A DNA stretch of 13,940 nt from an uncultured Oscillibacter sp. (GTDB lineage Bacteria > Bacillota > Clostridia > Oscillospirales > Oscillospiraceae), in the NCBI GenBank assembly GCA_900544105.1, contig UQUC01000059.1, positions 1-13,940 on the forward strand, read 5' to 3'. The notes beneath the pieces were generated by a model, which saw nothing but the letters and a program-made list of their open reading frames with translations, had not been told where the DNA came from and searched no databases. Positions 1 through 6,204 of this stretch are shown here, piece by piece (position 1 is the stretch's first letter; every line of letters begins with the position of its first letter). The position numbers and the translations under genes were made by a program.

Positions 1-397
1 CCTTCTCCAGGATCCGGGGGCTGATGTCCAGCAGCAGACCCATCCGGGAGGGGATGCCCTTGAAATACCAGATGTGGGAAACGGGGGTGGCCAGCTCAAT
101 GTGGCCCATACGCTCCCGGCGCACCTTGGAACGGGTGACCTCGACGCCGCAGCGGTCGCAGATCTTACCCTTGTAGCGGATCTTCTTGTACTTACCGCAG
201 TGGCACTCCCAGTCCTTGGTAGGCCCGAAGATACGCTCGCAGTACAGGCCGTCCTTTTCGGGCTTCAGAGTGCGGTAGTTGATGGTCTCAGGCTTCTTTA
301 CCTCGCCGTAAGACCACTCCCGGATCTGCTCCGGGGAAGCCATGCCGATCTTAATCGCGTCAAAGGCAAACTTGTTGCCGTTATTGGTTTCGATCAT
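1..397 (-). CDS. rpoC: DNA-directed RNA polymerase subunit beta' (5' part, truncated by window edge)
   Basis: This is the first 132 codons of RpoC, the largest subunit of RNA polymerase, which carries the active-site magnesium loop (not in this window). What is visible is the N-terminal clamp region with the zinc-ribbon ligands in the pattern C65-x-C67, C80-x2-C83, followed by the conserved stretch ending near SRMGLLLDISPRILEK. The ATG at 397 sits 8 bases after a strong GGAGGA ribosome binding site (407-412), so the start is secure. It follows rpoB by 65 bases with no promoter or terminator that I can see, so the two are almost certainly co-transcribed. The N-terminal conservation against the family makes the identity certain; only the end is missing because the window stops. 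Confidence 0.98.
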   Translation of the reverse strand, partial: MIETNNGNKFAFDAIKIGMASPEQIREWSYGEVKKPETINYRTLKPEKDGLYCERIFGPTKDWECHCGKYKKIRYKGKICDRCGVEVTRSKVRRERMGHIELATPVSHIWYFKGIPSRMGLLLDISPRILEK

Positions 398-462
398 GTT
401 GCGTTATCCTCCTTCAATGATTCAAATGATCCAGTTTTGTGGTGACGAATGTGTCTTCTGGA

Positions 463-3400
463 TCATTCGTCGTCGAAGTCAACATCCACATCGGCGCCGG
501 CATCCTCCGGCGCGTCTTCAAATTCAAAGCCGGACGCTTCAAACTCGGCGTCCTCCGCAACGTTGCGGTGGCGGTCATCGTCCGCATCCATACGGGAGAG
601 GTTGAAGGTATCGAGGGCGTCCTCGTCCTCCTTGAGATCCACCACGTTGCCGTCCTTATCCAGCACCTGGATGTTCAGGCACAGGGACTGCAACTCCTTC
701 AGCAGCACGCGGAAGGACTCCGGCACGCCGGGAGTGGGAACGTTGTGGCCCTTGACGATGGATTCGTAGGTCCGGACACGGCCGGTGACATCGTCGGACT
801 TCACGGTCAGGATCTCCTGCAGGGTATAAGCGGCACCGTAAGCCTCCAGAGCCCAAACTTCCATCTCGCCGAAACGCTGGCCGCCGAACTGGGCCTTGCC
901 GCCCAAGGGCTGCTGGGTAACCAGAGAATAGGGGCCGGTGGAACGGGCATGGATCTTATCATCAACCAGATGGTGCAGCTTCAGGAAGTACACATAGCCA
1001 ACGGTGACTTTGTTGTCGAAAGGCTCGCCGGTACGTCCATCATACAGAACGCTCTTGCCCTCGGGATCCAGGCCGGCCTTTACCAGCTCTGCCTGAATAT
1101 CCTCGTAGGTAGCACCGTCGAAAATAGGCGTAGCGACCTTGCAGCCCAGCGCATGGGCAGCATAGCCCAAGTGGACCTCCAACACCTGACCGATGTTCAT
1201 ACGGGAAGGCACGCCCAGGGGGTTCAGCACGATGTCCAGCGGGGTACCATCGGGCAGGAAGGGCATATCCTCGGTAGGCAGCACGCGGGACACAACGCCC
1301 TTATTTCCGTGACGGCCTGCCATTTTATCGCCCACCTGGATCTTACGGCGCTGAGCGATATACACGCGGACCACCTGATTGACGCCGGGGCCAAGCTCAT
1401 CGCCGTTTTCACGGGTAAAGACCTTGGTATCCAGCACGATGCCGCTCTCGCCGTGGGGCACCTTCAAAGAGGTGTCGCGGACCTCGCGGGCCTTTTCACC
1501 GAAGATTGCCCGCAGCAGGCGCTCCTCAGCGGTGAGGTCGGTCTCGCCCTTGGGCGTGACCTTGCCCACCAGAATGTCGCCGGACTTGACCTCGGCGCCC
1601 ACGCGAACGATACCGCGCTCGTCCAGATCTTTCAGCGCATCCTCGCCCACGTTGGGAATATCACGGGTGATCTCCTCGGGTCCCAGCTTGGTATCCCGGG
1701 AATCGATCTCGAATTCCTCAATATGAATGGAGGTATACAGATCCTCGCGGACCAGGCGCTCGTTCAGCAGAACGGCGTCCTCGTAGTTGTAGCCTTCCCA
1801 GGTCATGAAACCGACCAGAATGTTCTGGCCCAGAGCGATCTCGCCCTGATCGGTGGCGGGACCGTCCGCCAGAACCGTGGGATCCTCCCACTCGCCCTTT
1901 TCATTCAGGCGCTTGCCGTGGACCCGCTCGCCCACATCCACGATGGGATGCTGGTTGATGCAGGTGGTGTGGTTGGAGCGCAGGAACTTGGTCAGCTTAT
2001 AATCCTTGGTCTCGCCGCTGTCATACTTGACGGTGACATGGCGGGCATCCACAGAGGTGACCACGCCGTCGCCCTCGGCCAGGACTACGATCTCAGAGTC
2101 GATGCAGATCTTGTGCTCCATACCGGTGCCAACGATGGGCGCGTGGGGCTTCAGCAGAGGCACGGCCTGACGCTGCATGTTTGCGCCCATCAGAGCACGG
2201 TTTGCGTCATCGTTCGGCAGGAAGGGGATCATGGCGGTAGCGATGGAGACCATCATACGGGGAGACACGTCCACGTAGTCGATGCGCTCCCGCTCCACTT
2301 CCACGATCTCGTCCCGGTACCGGGCGGTGACACGGGTATTCACCAGGCAGCCATCCTCACCGATGGGCTCGGTAGCCTGAGCGACGATGAAGTTGTCCTC
2401 CTCGTCGGCGGTCATATAAGTGGCTTCCATAGCCACCTTGCCGGTCTCCTTGTCCACAGCGCGGTAGGGCGCCTCAATGAAGCCGTACTCGTTGATACGG
2501 GCATAGGTGGCCAGGTAGGAGATCAGGCCGATGTTGGGGCCTTCAGGGGTCTCAATGGGGCACATACGGCCATAGTGGCTGTAATGCACGTCTCGGACCT
2601 CCATGTTGGCGCGCTCGCGGCTCAGACCGCCGGGGCCCAGAGCGGACAGACGGCGCTTATGGGTCAGTTCCGCCAGAGGGTTGGTCTGATCCATGAACTG
2701 GCTCAGGGGGCTGGAGCCGAAGAACTCCTTGATGGCGGCGGTGACAGGCCGGATATTGATGAGGCTCTGGGGGGTGACCACGTCCAGATCCTGAATGGTC
2801 ATACGCTCCCGGATCACGCGCTCCATGCGGGAGAAGCCGATGCGGAACTGGTTCTGCAGCAGCTCGCCCACGCAGCGCAGACGGCGGTTGCCCAGGTGGT
2901 CGATATCGTCCTTCACGGAGATGCCGCGGGCCAGACCGTTCATGTAGTTGATGGAGCAGAGGATATCGTCGATGATGATGTGCTTGGGCACCAGATCGTC
3001 CTTATGGAGCTTGATCTGCTCCTTCAGTTCCTCGCCGGAGTACTGGCCCAGCAGCTCCTGCAGCACGTCGAAGCGGACACGCTCCTTGATGCCGCACTCA
3101 GCCAGAGGATCGAAGTCCACATAGTGGCTCAGGTCGCACATCTTGTTGGACTGCACCCGCAGAGGCTGATCGTCCACCAGGATGACCACCTCGGCAACGC
3201 CGACGGTGTCCAGCAGGCGGGCATCCTCCTTGCTCAGCAGGTGGCCCTCATCGAAGAGCAGCTCGCCGGTAGCGGGGTCTGCCACAGGCTGTGCCAGCTT
3301 GTAGCCGGTGACCCGCTGCCAGAGGGACAGCTTCTTATTGAACTTGTACCGGCCCACAACGGACAGATCGTAGCGCCGGGGATCGAAGAACAGGTTGTTC

Positions 3401-4164
3401 ATCAGGGTCTCGGCAGCTTCCACCGTAGGGGGCTCGCCGGGACGGAGCTTGCGGTAGATCTCCAGCATGGCGTCCTCATACGTCTTGCTGGGGTCCTTCT
3501 CCAGAGTAGCCGCGATGCGGGGATCGTCGCTGAAGCGGTCCAGGATCTCCGCGTCGGTCTTGAGGCCCAGTGCCCGGATCAGGCTGGTGACGGGCAGCTT
3601 GCGGTTCTTGTCGATACGGACCCAGAACACCTCGTTGGCGTCCGTCTCATATTCCAGCCAGGCGCCCCGGTAGGGGATCACCGTGGAGGTGAGGATGGGC
3701 AGGTCGGTCTTGATGTCGATCTCCTTGCCGTAATACACGCCGGGAGAACGGACGATCTGAGAGACCACCACGCGCTCCGCGCCGTTGATGACGAAGGTGC
3801 CGGAGTGGGTCATCAGGGGGAAATCGCCCATGAAGATCTCCTGCTCCTTGATCTCCTCTGTCTCCTTGTTCCGCAGACGGACCGTTACCTTCAGGGGTGC
3901 GGCATACGTGGCGTCACGGGCCTTGCACTCTTCCACGTTATACTTGGGGGCTTCATCCATCCGGAAGTCGATGAAGGTCAGCTCCAGGTTGCCCTGGTAG
4001 TCAGAGATCGCCCCAACGTCTGCGAAAACCTCCCGCAGACCGGTGTCCAAAAATTCCCGATAGGAGGTCTTCTGGATCTCCAGCAGGTTGGGCATGGGCA
4101 TGACTTCCTCGTGCCGGGCAAAATTCTTTCGGAGGGTTTTGCCGTAGTACTTGTCCTTAGCCAT
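463..4164 (-). CDS. rpoB: DNA-directed RNA polymerase subunit beta
   Basis: RpoB, 1233 residues, forms one pincer of RNA polymerase and much of the RNA exit and rifampicin pocket. Family landmarks seen: the rifampicin region (codons near 483-515, from FFGSSPLSQF to SALGPGGL), the HYGRMCPIETPEGPNIGLI segment after it, the active-site block GDKMAGRHGNKG with lysines K947 and K955 (equivalents of E. coli K1065 and K1073), and the C-terminal block around RFGEMEVWALEAYGA. The last ~45 residues are a strongly acidic tail ending DFDDE. The frame stays open upstream to a TTG at 4215, but the ATG at 4164 has an AGGTG ribosome binding site 9 bases before it and gives the usual Clostridia start MAKDKYYG. 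Length is normal for Firmicutes (B. subtilis about 1190). It is the first gene of an rpoBC unit with its own promoter near 4360. Confidence 0.98.
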   Translation of the reverse strand: MAKDKYYGKTLRKNFARHEEVMPMPNLLEIQKTSYREFLDTGLREVFADVGAISDYQGNLELTFIDFRMDEAPKYNVEECKARDATYAAPLKVTVRLRNKETEEIKEQEIFMGDFPLMTHSGTFVINGAERVVVSQIVRSPGVYYGKEIDIKTDLPILTSTVIPYRGAWLEYETDANEVFWVRIDKNRKLPVTSLIRALGLKTDAEILDRFSDDPRIAATLEKDPSKTYEDAMLEIYRKLRPGEPPTVEAAETLMNNLFFDPRRYDLSVVGRYKFNKKLSLWQRVTGYKLAQPVADPATGELLFDEGHLLSKEDARLLDTVGVAEVVILVDDQPLRVQSNKMCDLSHYVDFDPLAECGIKERVRFDVLQELLGQYSGEELKEQIKLHKDDLVPKHIIIDDILCSINYMNGLARGISVKDDIDHLGNRRLRCVGELLQNQFRIGFSRMERVIRERMTIQDLDVVTPQSLINIRPVTAAIKEFFGSSPLSQFMDQTNPLAELTHKRRLSALGPGGLSRERANMEVRDVHYSHYGRMCPIETPEGPNIGLISYLATYARINEYGFIEAPYRAVDKETGKVAMEATYMTADEEDNFIVAQATEPIGEDGCLVNTRVTARYRDEIVEVERERIDYVDVSPRMMVSIATAMIPFLPNDDANRALMGANMQRQAVPLLKPHAPIVGTGMEHKICIDSEIVVLAEGDGVVTSVDARHVTVKYDSGETKDYKLTKFLRSNHTTCINQHPIVDVGERVHGKRLNEKGEWEDPTVLADGPATDQGEIALGQNILVGFMTWEGYNYEDAVLLNERLVREDLYTSIHIEEFEIDSRDTKLGPEEITRDIPNVGEDALKDLDERGIVRVGAEVKSGDILVGKVTPKGETDLTAEERLLRAIFGEKAREVRDTSLKVPHGESGIVLDTKVFTRENGDELGPGVNQVVRVYIAQRRKIQVGDKMAGRHGNKGVVSRVLPTEDMPFLPDGTPLDIVLNPLGVPSRMNIGQVLEVHLGYAAHALGCKVATPIFDGATYEDIQAELVKAGLDPEGKSVLYDGRTGEPFDNKVTVGYVYFLKLHHLVDDKIHARSTGPYSLVTQQPLGGKAQFGGQRFGEMEVWALEAYGAAYTLQEILTVKSDDVTGRVRTYESIVKGHNVPTPGVPESFRVLLKELQSLCLNIQVLDKDGNVVDLKEDEDALDTFNLSRMDADDDRHRNVAEDAEFEASGFEFEDAPEDAGADVDVDFDDE

Positions 4165-4342
4165 CTTCACTTTCACCTTTCTTTTGCCCCGCCGCCCTGT
4201 CCGGCCGCGGGGCAAGTATTGTATCCGATACGCTCGGGTGAGTTGTTAAATTTATTTCAGTTTCCTATTGCCTTTCGTTGGCAGATGTGCTATCCTGTGT
4301 TCGTAATCAGGATGGGATTCCATCCGCTTCCGTTTATATAAG
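4165..4342 (-). promoter_or_regulatory. rpoB 5' leader with candidate leader peptide and hairpins
   Basis: From the predicted transcription start (about 4342) to the rpoB ATG the leader is ~178 bases, long for a housekeeping gene. It holds a possible 23-codon reading frame (4323 to 4252, beginning MESHPDYEHR and ending in TAA) with only a weak GGAAG in front. Two hairpins share bases 4310-4313 and cannot form together: GGATGG/CCATCC (4310-4325), which covers the small frame's start, and ATCCTG/CAGGAT (4292-4313). A third, very GC-rich hairpin (4184-4215; nine pairs, one mismatch, three pairs, six-base loop) ends just 5 bases before the rpoB ribosome binding site. None is followed by a T-tract, so none looks like an attenuator of the terminator type. 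Any regulatory function is inference. Confidence 0.4.
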
Positions 4343-4348
4343 CGACTT

Positions 4349-4377
4349 ATTTTATCACGAAATCTTTTGTCTGTCAA
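4349..4377 (-). promoter_or_regulatory. Strong sigma-70-type promoter of rpoBC
   Basis: On the minus strand the -35 box is a perfect TTGACA (4372-4377), followed by a 17-base spacer and the -10 box TAAAAT (4349-4354), with an extended -10 TG (TGATAAAAT). Directly upstream, 4381-4394 is an A/T run (TAAAAAATAAAAAT) placed where an UP element would contact the alpha subunits. The combination predicts high constitutive output, as suits an RNA polymerase operon. Predicted start near 4342. Confidence 0.85.
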
Positions 4378-4507
4378 GGGATTTTTATTTTTTATCCCCC
4401 GAAAAATCGTTTTCCCGTCTTGTATTCCCCATTCAAACTCAGAAAACGACCGCTTCCCCGCCGAATCCTCCGGCATATCCCCAGACAGCCCCGGTCCCTT
4501 TACAGTC
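4378..4507. other. Non-coding gap between small-gene terminator and rpoB promoter
   Basis: Together with the leader and promoter this completes a gene-free stretch of about 400 bases (4165-4561). Apart from the A/T-rich element at 4381-4394, flanked by GGGAT/ATCCC arms, I see no gene, repeat or further promoter here. An open frame crosses it on the minus strand, but it runs through the terminator and promoter and has no ribosome binding site. Confidence 0.6.
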
Positions 4508-4539
4508 AAAAAGCGGCACACGGAAATCCGTGTGCCGCT
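4508..4539 (-). terminator. Rho-independent terminator after the 59-residue membrane protein gene
   Basis: A perfect 13-base-pair stem (4512-4524 with 4527-4539, AGCGGCACACGGA and its complement, two-base loop; in practice 12 pairs with a four-base loop) is followed on the minus strand by TTTTT. It lies 22 bases after the small gene's stop codon and before the rpoB promoter, so it insulates rpoBC from that gene. The other strand has a TCTTTT tail, but no plus-strand gene ends here. Confidence 0.88.
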
Positions 4540-4561
4540 CTTTTCATTTGCCAATTTTGCT

Positions 4562-4741
4562 TTACTGATAAAGCTCCTCATCGGCGTAATCTCTGCTCTC
4601 CTGCTTGCTCAAACGGCAGGCCCGGCGGCGCTCGATCGCCTCATACACATCGCTCCAGCTGCCAACCACCAGACAGACAAATGCGCAGAACGCCAGGCCG
4701 GCAGCCACAGTCTTCAATACAAAACGGGCAGTTTTATTCAT
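4562..4741 (-). CDS. Small single-pass membrane protein, function unknown
   Basis: A 59-residue protein beginning MNKTARFVLK. Residues about 8-28 form one hydrophobic helix (TVAAGLAFCAFVCLVVGSW region) with a basic N-terminus, predicting an inner-membrane anchor with the N-terminus in the cytoplasm; the remaining ~30 residues are highly charged (ERRR, ESRDYADEE). There is no signal-peptidase site pattern that I would trust. The start is well supported: AAGGAGGAG ends about 7 bases before the ATG, better than any upstream in-frame alternative. It has its own TATAAT promoter and its own terminator, so it is a one-gene unit, divergent from the kinase gene and upstream of, but insulated from, rpoB. 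I do not recognise the family. That it is a real gene is inferred from the promoter, ribosome binding site and terminator arrangement. Confidence 0.75.
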   Translation of the reverse strand: MNKTARFVLKTVAAGLAFCAFVCLVVGSWSDVYEAIERRRACRLSKQESRDYADEELYQ

Positions 4742-4863
4742 GGTAAACTCCTCCTTATCGGGTGCGGCATATAAACGGTCCGGTGACGGCGGAATTTTCA
4801 CGGCCATACACCGGCTCTTCCAAAACGTGCCGGACAGCGGAGATCCTCCGCCGCTTTGCGGTT

Positions 4864-4892
4864 ATTATACACGGTTTTTTCGTTGTTTACAA
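4864..4892 (-). promoter_or_regulatory. Promoter of the 59-residue membrane protein gene
   Basis: Minus strand: -35 TTGTAA (4887-4892; four of six consensus bases), 17-base spacer rich in A, and a perfect -10 TATAAT (4864-4869). Predicted start near 4857, giving a leader of about 115 bases. The leader contains a GCGGAG/CTCCGC hairpin (4837-4851). Confidence 0.7.
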
Positions 4893-4973
4893 TCCCTTTT
4901 TCCAGCCCCTCTGCAAAGAATTTCCGGTTTCCCGCGGAATGACGGTGGCTGCTGTTTCAAGCCGCTAAAACCG
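4893..4973. other. Divergent intergenic core between small membrane gene and kinase gene
   Basis: The gene-free stretch 4742-5155 (about 410 bases) consists of the minus-strand promoter and leader (4742-4892), this ~80-base core, and the plus-strand promoter, operator-like palindrome and leader (4974-5155). The core itself shows no gene, and I see no clear repeat or operator in it. In-frame extension of the kinase upstream through 4982 exists but has no kinase-like sequence and would start inside the promoter. Confidence 0.55.
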
Positions 4974-5002
4974 TTGACTTTTTGTTCCTCACCTATTATA
5001 CT
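4974..5002 (+). promoter_or_regulatory. Promoter of the PfkB-family kinase gene
   Basis: -35 TTGACT (4974-4979), 17-base spacer, -10 TATACT (4997-5002): five of six consensus bases in each box at ideal spacing. Predicted transcription start near 5009, giving a leader of about 147 bases before the chosen ATG. Confidence 0.78.
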
Positions 5003-5019
5003 GATGGCAGTAAGCAGCG

Positions 5020-5029
5020 CAAACGTTTG
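5020..5029. promoter_or_regulatory. Candidate LacI/GalR-family operator
   Basis: A perfect ten-base palindrome CAAACGTTTG with a central CG, the hallmark of LacI/GalR-family sites (the E. coli PurR site and CcpA-type sites share the AAACGTTT-like core). It lies at about +12 to +21 of the predicted kinase transcript, where a bound repressor would block elongation or clearance. No LacI-type regulator gene is in the window, so the regulator would act from elsewhere. A chance palindrome cannot be excluded. Confidence 0.45.
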
Positions 5030-5155
5030 AGTTCTCTGATCCAGTTCTATTTTCCCATGTATCTCAGCAGGCGGTCCGTCAGCTTTTCTACCCTGTGGAC
5101 GGAGCGCCCCATCAACTTCTTGTGCCGGCGCAGGGCGGCGGAATGGATGATCGTT

Positions 5156-6043
5156 ATGGAAAAATTCGACTCTCTCATCATCGGCGAGGTTGCTCAGGAC
5201 ACCAACGTGGATTTTGACGGCACTGTCGTCCAGGCCGTCGGCGGCGCGGTGTATTATTCCGGCTGCGCGGCAGCCAACATGGGACATAAGATCGCCGTCC
5301 TGCCCAAGGCGGACCTCAGCCAGCTGGACGTGACGGCGGCCTTCCACGAGAAGGCTCCCTCCATCAGTGTGTTCCCTCTGAACAGCCCCCACTCCTTTGT
5401 GACGAAAAACGTCTACCACACGGCGGACCGGGAGCGCCGGACCTCCACCGTAGACAGCCTCATCGCCCCCTACACCACCGACGAGGTGCCGGTAGATCAG
5501 ATCGACGCCGCTATCTGGCATCTGGCTGGTCTGGCCGGCGGTGACATCCCCAATGAGATGATCCCCTTCGCCGCCAAGCATGCCATGGTAGCCATCGACG
5601 TGCAGACGATGCTGCGTTGGGTGGAAAACGGCGGCATGGTGTATCATGACTGGAAAGAAAAGAAGGAGCTGCTCCCCTACATCCGCTTCCTCAAGACCGA
5701 CGCTGCCGAGGCGGAGATCCTCACCGGCTTGACAGACCGGGCGGAGGCCGCCAAGGTCCTCTACGGCTGGGGTGCCAAGGAGATTTTAATTACCCACAAC
5801 ACGGAGGTCCTGGTGTACGATGGTCACGAGATCTACACCTGCCCCATCAAGGCCCGGAATCTCTCCGGTCGCACCGGCCGGGGCGACACCACCTTTGCCG
5901 GGTACATCAATGAGCGGCTGACCAAAGACATCCCCACCGCTCTTCAGACCGCCACCGCTCTGGTCTCCCTGAAAATGGAGACGCCGGGCCCCTTCACTGG
6001 CACCCGTCAGGATGTGGAGGATTACATCAAGCTGATGTACTGA
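5156..6043 (+). CDS. PfkB/ribokinase-family carbohydrate kinase
   Basis: A 295-residue cytoplasmic sugar or nucleoside kinase of the PfkB fold, presumed to move phosphate from ATP to a hydroxyl of an unidentified substrate. The N-terminus LIIGEVAQDTNVDFDG followed by GGAVYYSGCAAANMG is the family's substrate-binding start; the C-terminal anion-hole motif reads TGRGDTTFAGYI with D244 as the catalytic base. Most relatives have GAGD, so this is the GRGD variant, and the usual Asn in the first signature is absent. These differences prevent a substrate call. Start: ATG at 5156 follows GGATGA by 5 bases; an in-frame ATG at 5147 is an alternative adding three residues. The gene stands alone between its own promoter and terminator. 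Family is near certain; substrate unknown. Confidence 0.92.
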   Translation: MEKFDSLIIGEVAQDTNVDFDGTVVQAVGGAVYYSGCAAANMGHKIAVLPKADLSQLDVTAAFHEKAPSISVFPLNSPHSFVTKNVYHTADRERRTSTVDSLIAPYTTDEVPVDQIDAAIWHLAGLAGGDIPNEMIPFAAKHAMVAIDVQTMLRWVENGGMVYHDWKEKKELLPYIRFLKTDAAEAEILTGLTDRAEAAKVLYGWGAKEILITHNTEVLVYDGHEIYTCPIKARNLSGRTGRGDTTFAGYINERLTKDIPTALQTATALVSLKMETPGPFTGTRQDVEDYIKLMY

Positions 6044-6059
6044 TCCAGACCCGCAAAAC

Positions 6060-6093
6060 AAACAGGCTGAGACCGCGGTCTCAGCCTGTTTTT
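6060..6093 (+). terminator. Rho-independent terminator of the kinase gene
   Basis: A perfect inverted repeat with no unpaired centre (6060-6091, arms AACAGGCTGAGACCG and complement) followed by TTTTT (6089-6093), 17 bases after the stop codon. It should fold as a long stem with a small loop opened at the CCGCGG centre. It closes the kinase unit before the xdhC promoter. Confidence 0.92.
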
Positions 6094-6118
6094 CCGTTCC
6101 ACACTCCCCCGTCTCCGC

Positions 6119-6147
6119 TTGACATTCCAAGAAAAGCATAATAGACT
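6119..6147 (+). promoter_or_regulatory. Probable promoter of the xdhC-yqeB unit
   Basis: A perfect -35 TTGACA (6119-6124) with, at 17 bases, a weak -10 TAGACT (four of six). A better-looking CATAAT lies at 6137-6142 but only 12 bases from the -35, too close. The upstream terminator implies that a promoter must lie in 6094-6190, which supports this call. The weak -10 would fit a gene needing an activator, but nothing in the sequence shows one. Confidence 0.5.
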
Positions 6148-6204
6148 ACCATCAAGTTCACAATAAAATCAGAGTTTGGATCATCTGCCAGAAAGGAGCG
6201 CGCC

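Noticed and set aside
439..4341. A 1300-codon open frame on the plus strand opposite rpoB
   Set aside because: It is antisense to an unambiguous RpoB; long stop-free antisense frames follow from GC-ending codons in the real gene. Its translation is repetitive in H, D, Q, L and V with no domain.
4252..4581. A 109-codon minus-strand frame across the gap upstream of rpoB
   Set aside because: It passes through the terminator at 4508-4539 and the rpoB promoter and lacks a ribosome binding site; only its last 23 codons lie in the predicted transcript and are discussed as a candidate leader peptide.
4780..4814. CCGGTG/CACCGG inverted repeat upstream of the small membrane gene
   Set aside because: Only six pairs around a 23-base loop; expected by chance in GC-rich DNA.
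4982..5155. N-terminal extension of the kinase by 58 residues
   Set aside because: The TTG start would lie inside the -35/-10 spacer of the promoter, and the added residues do not resemble the PfkB family.
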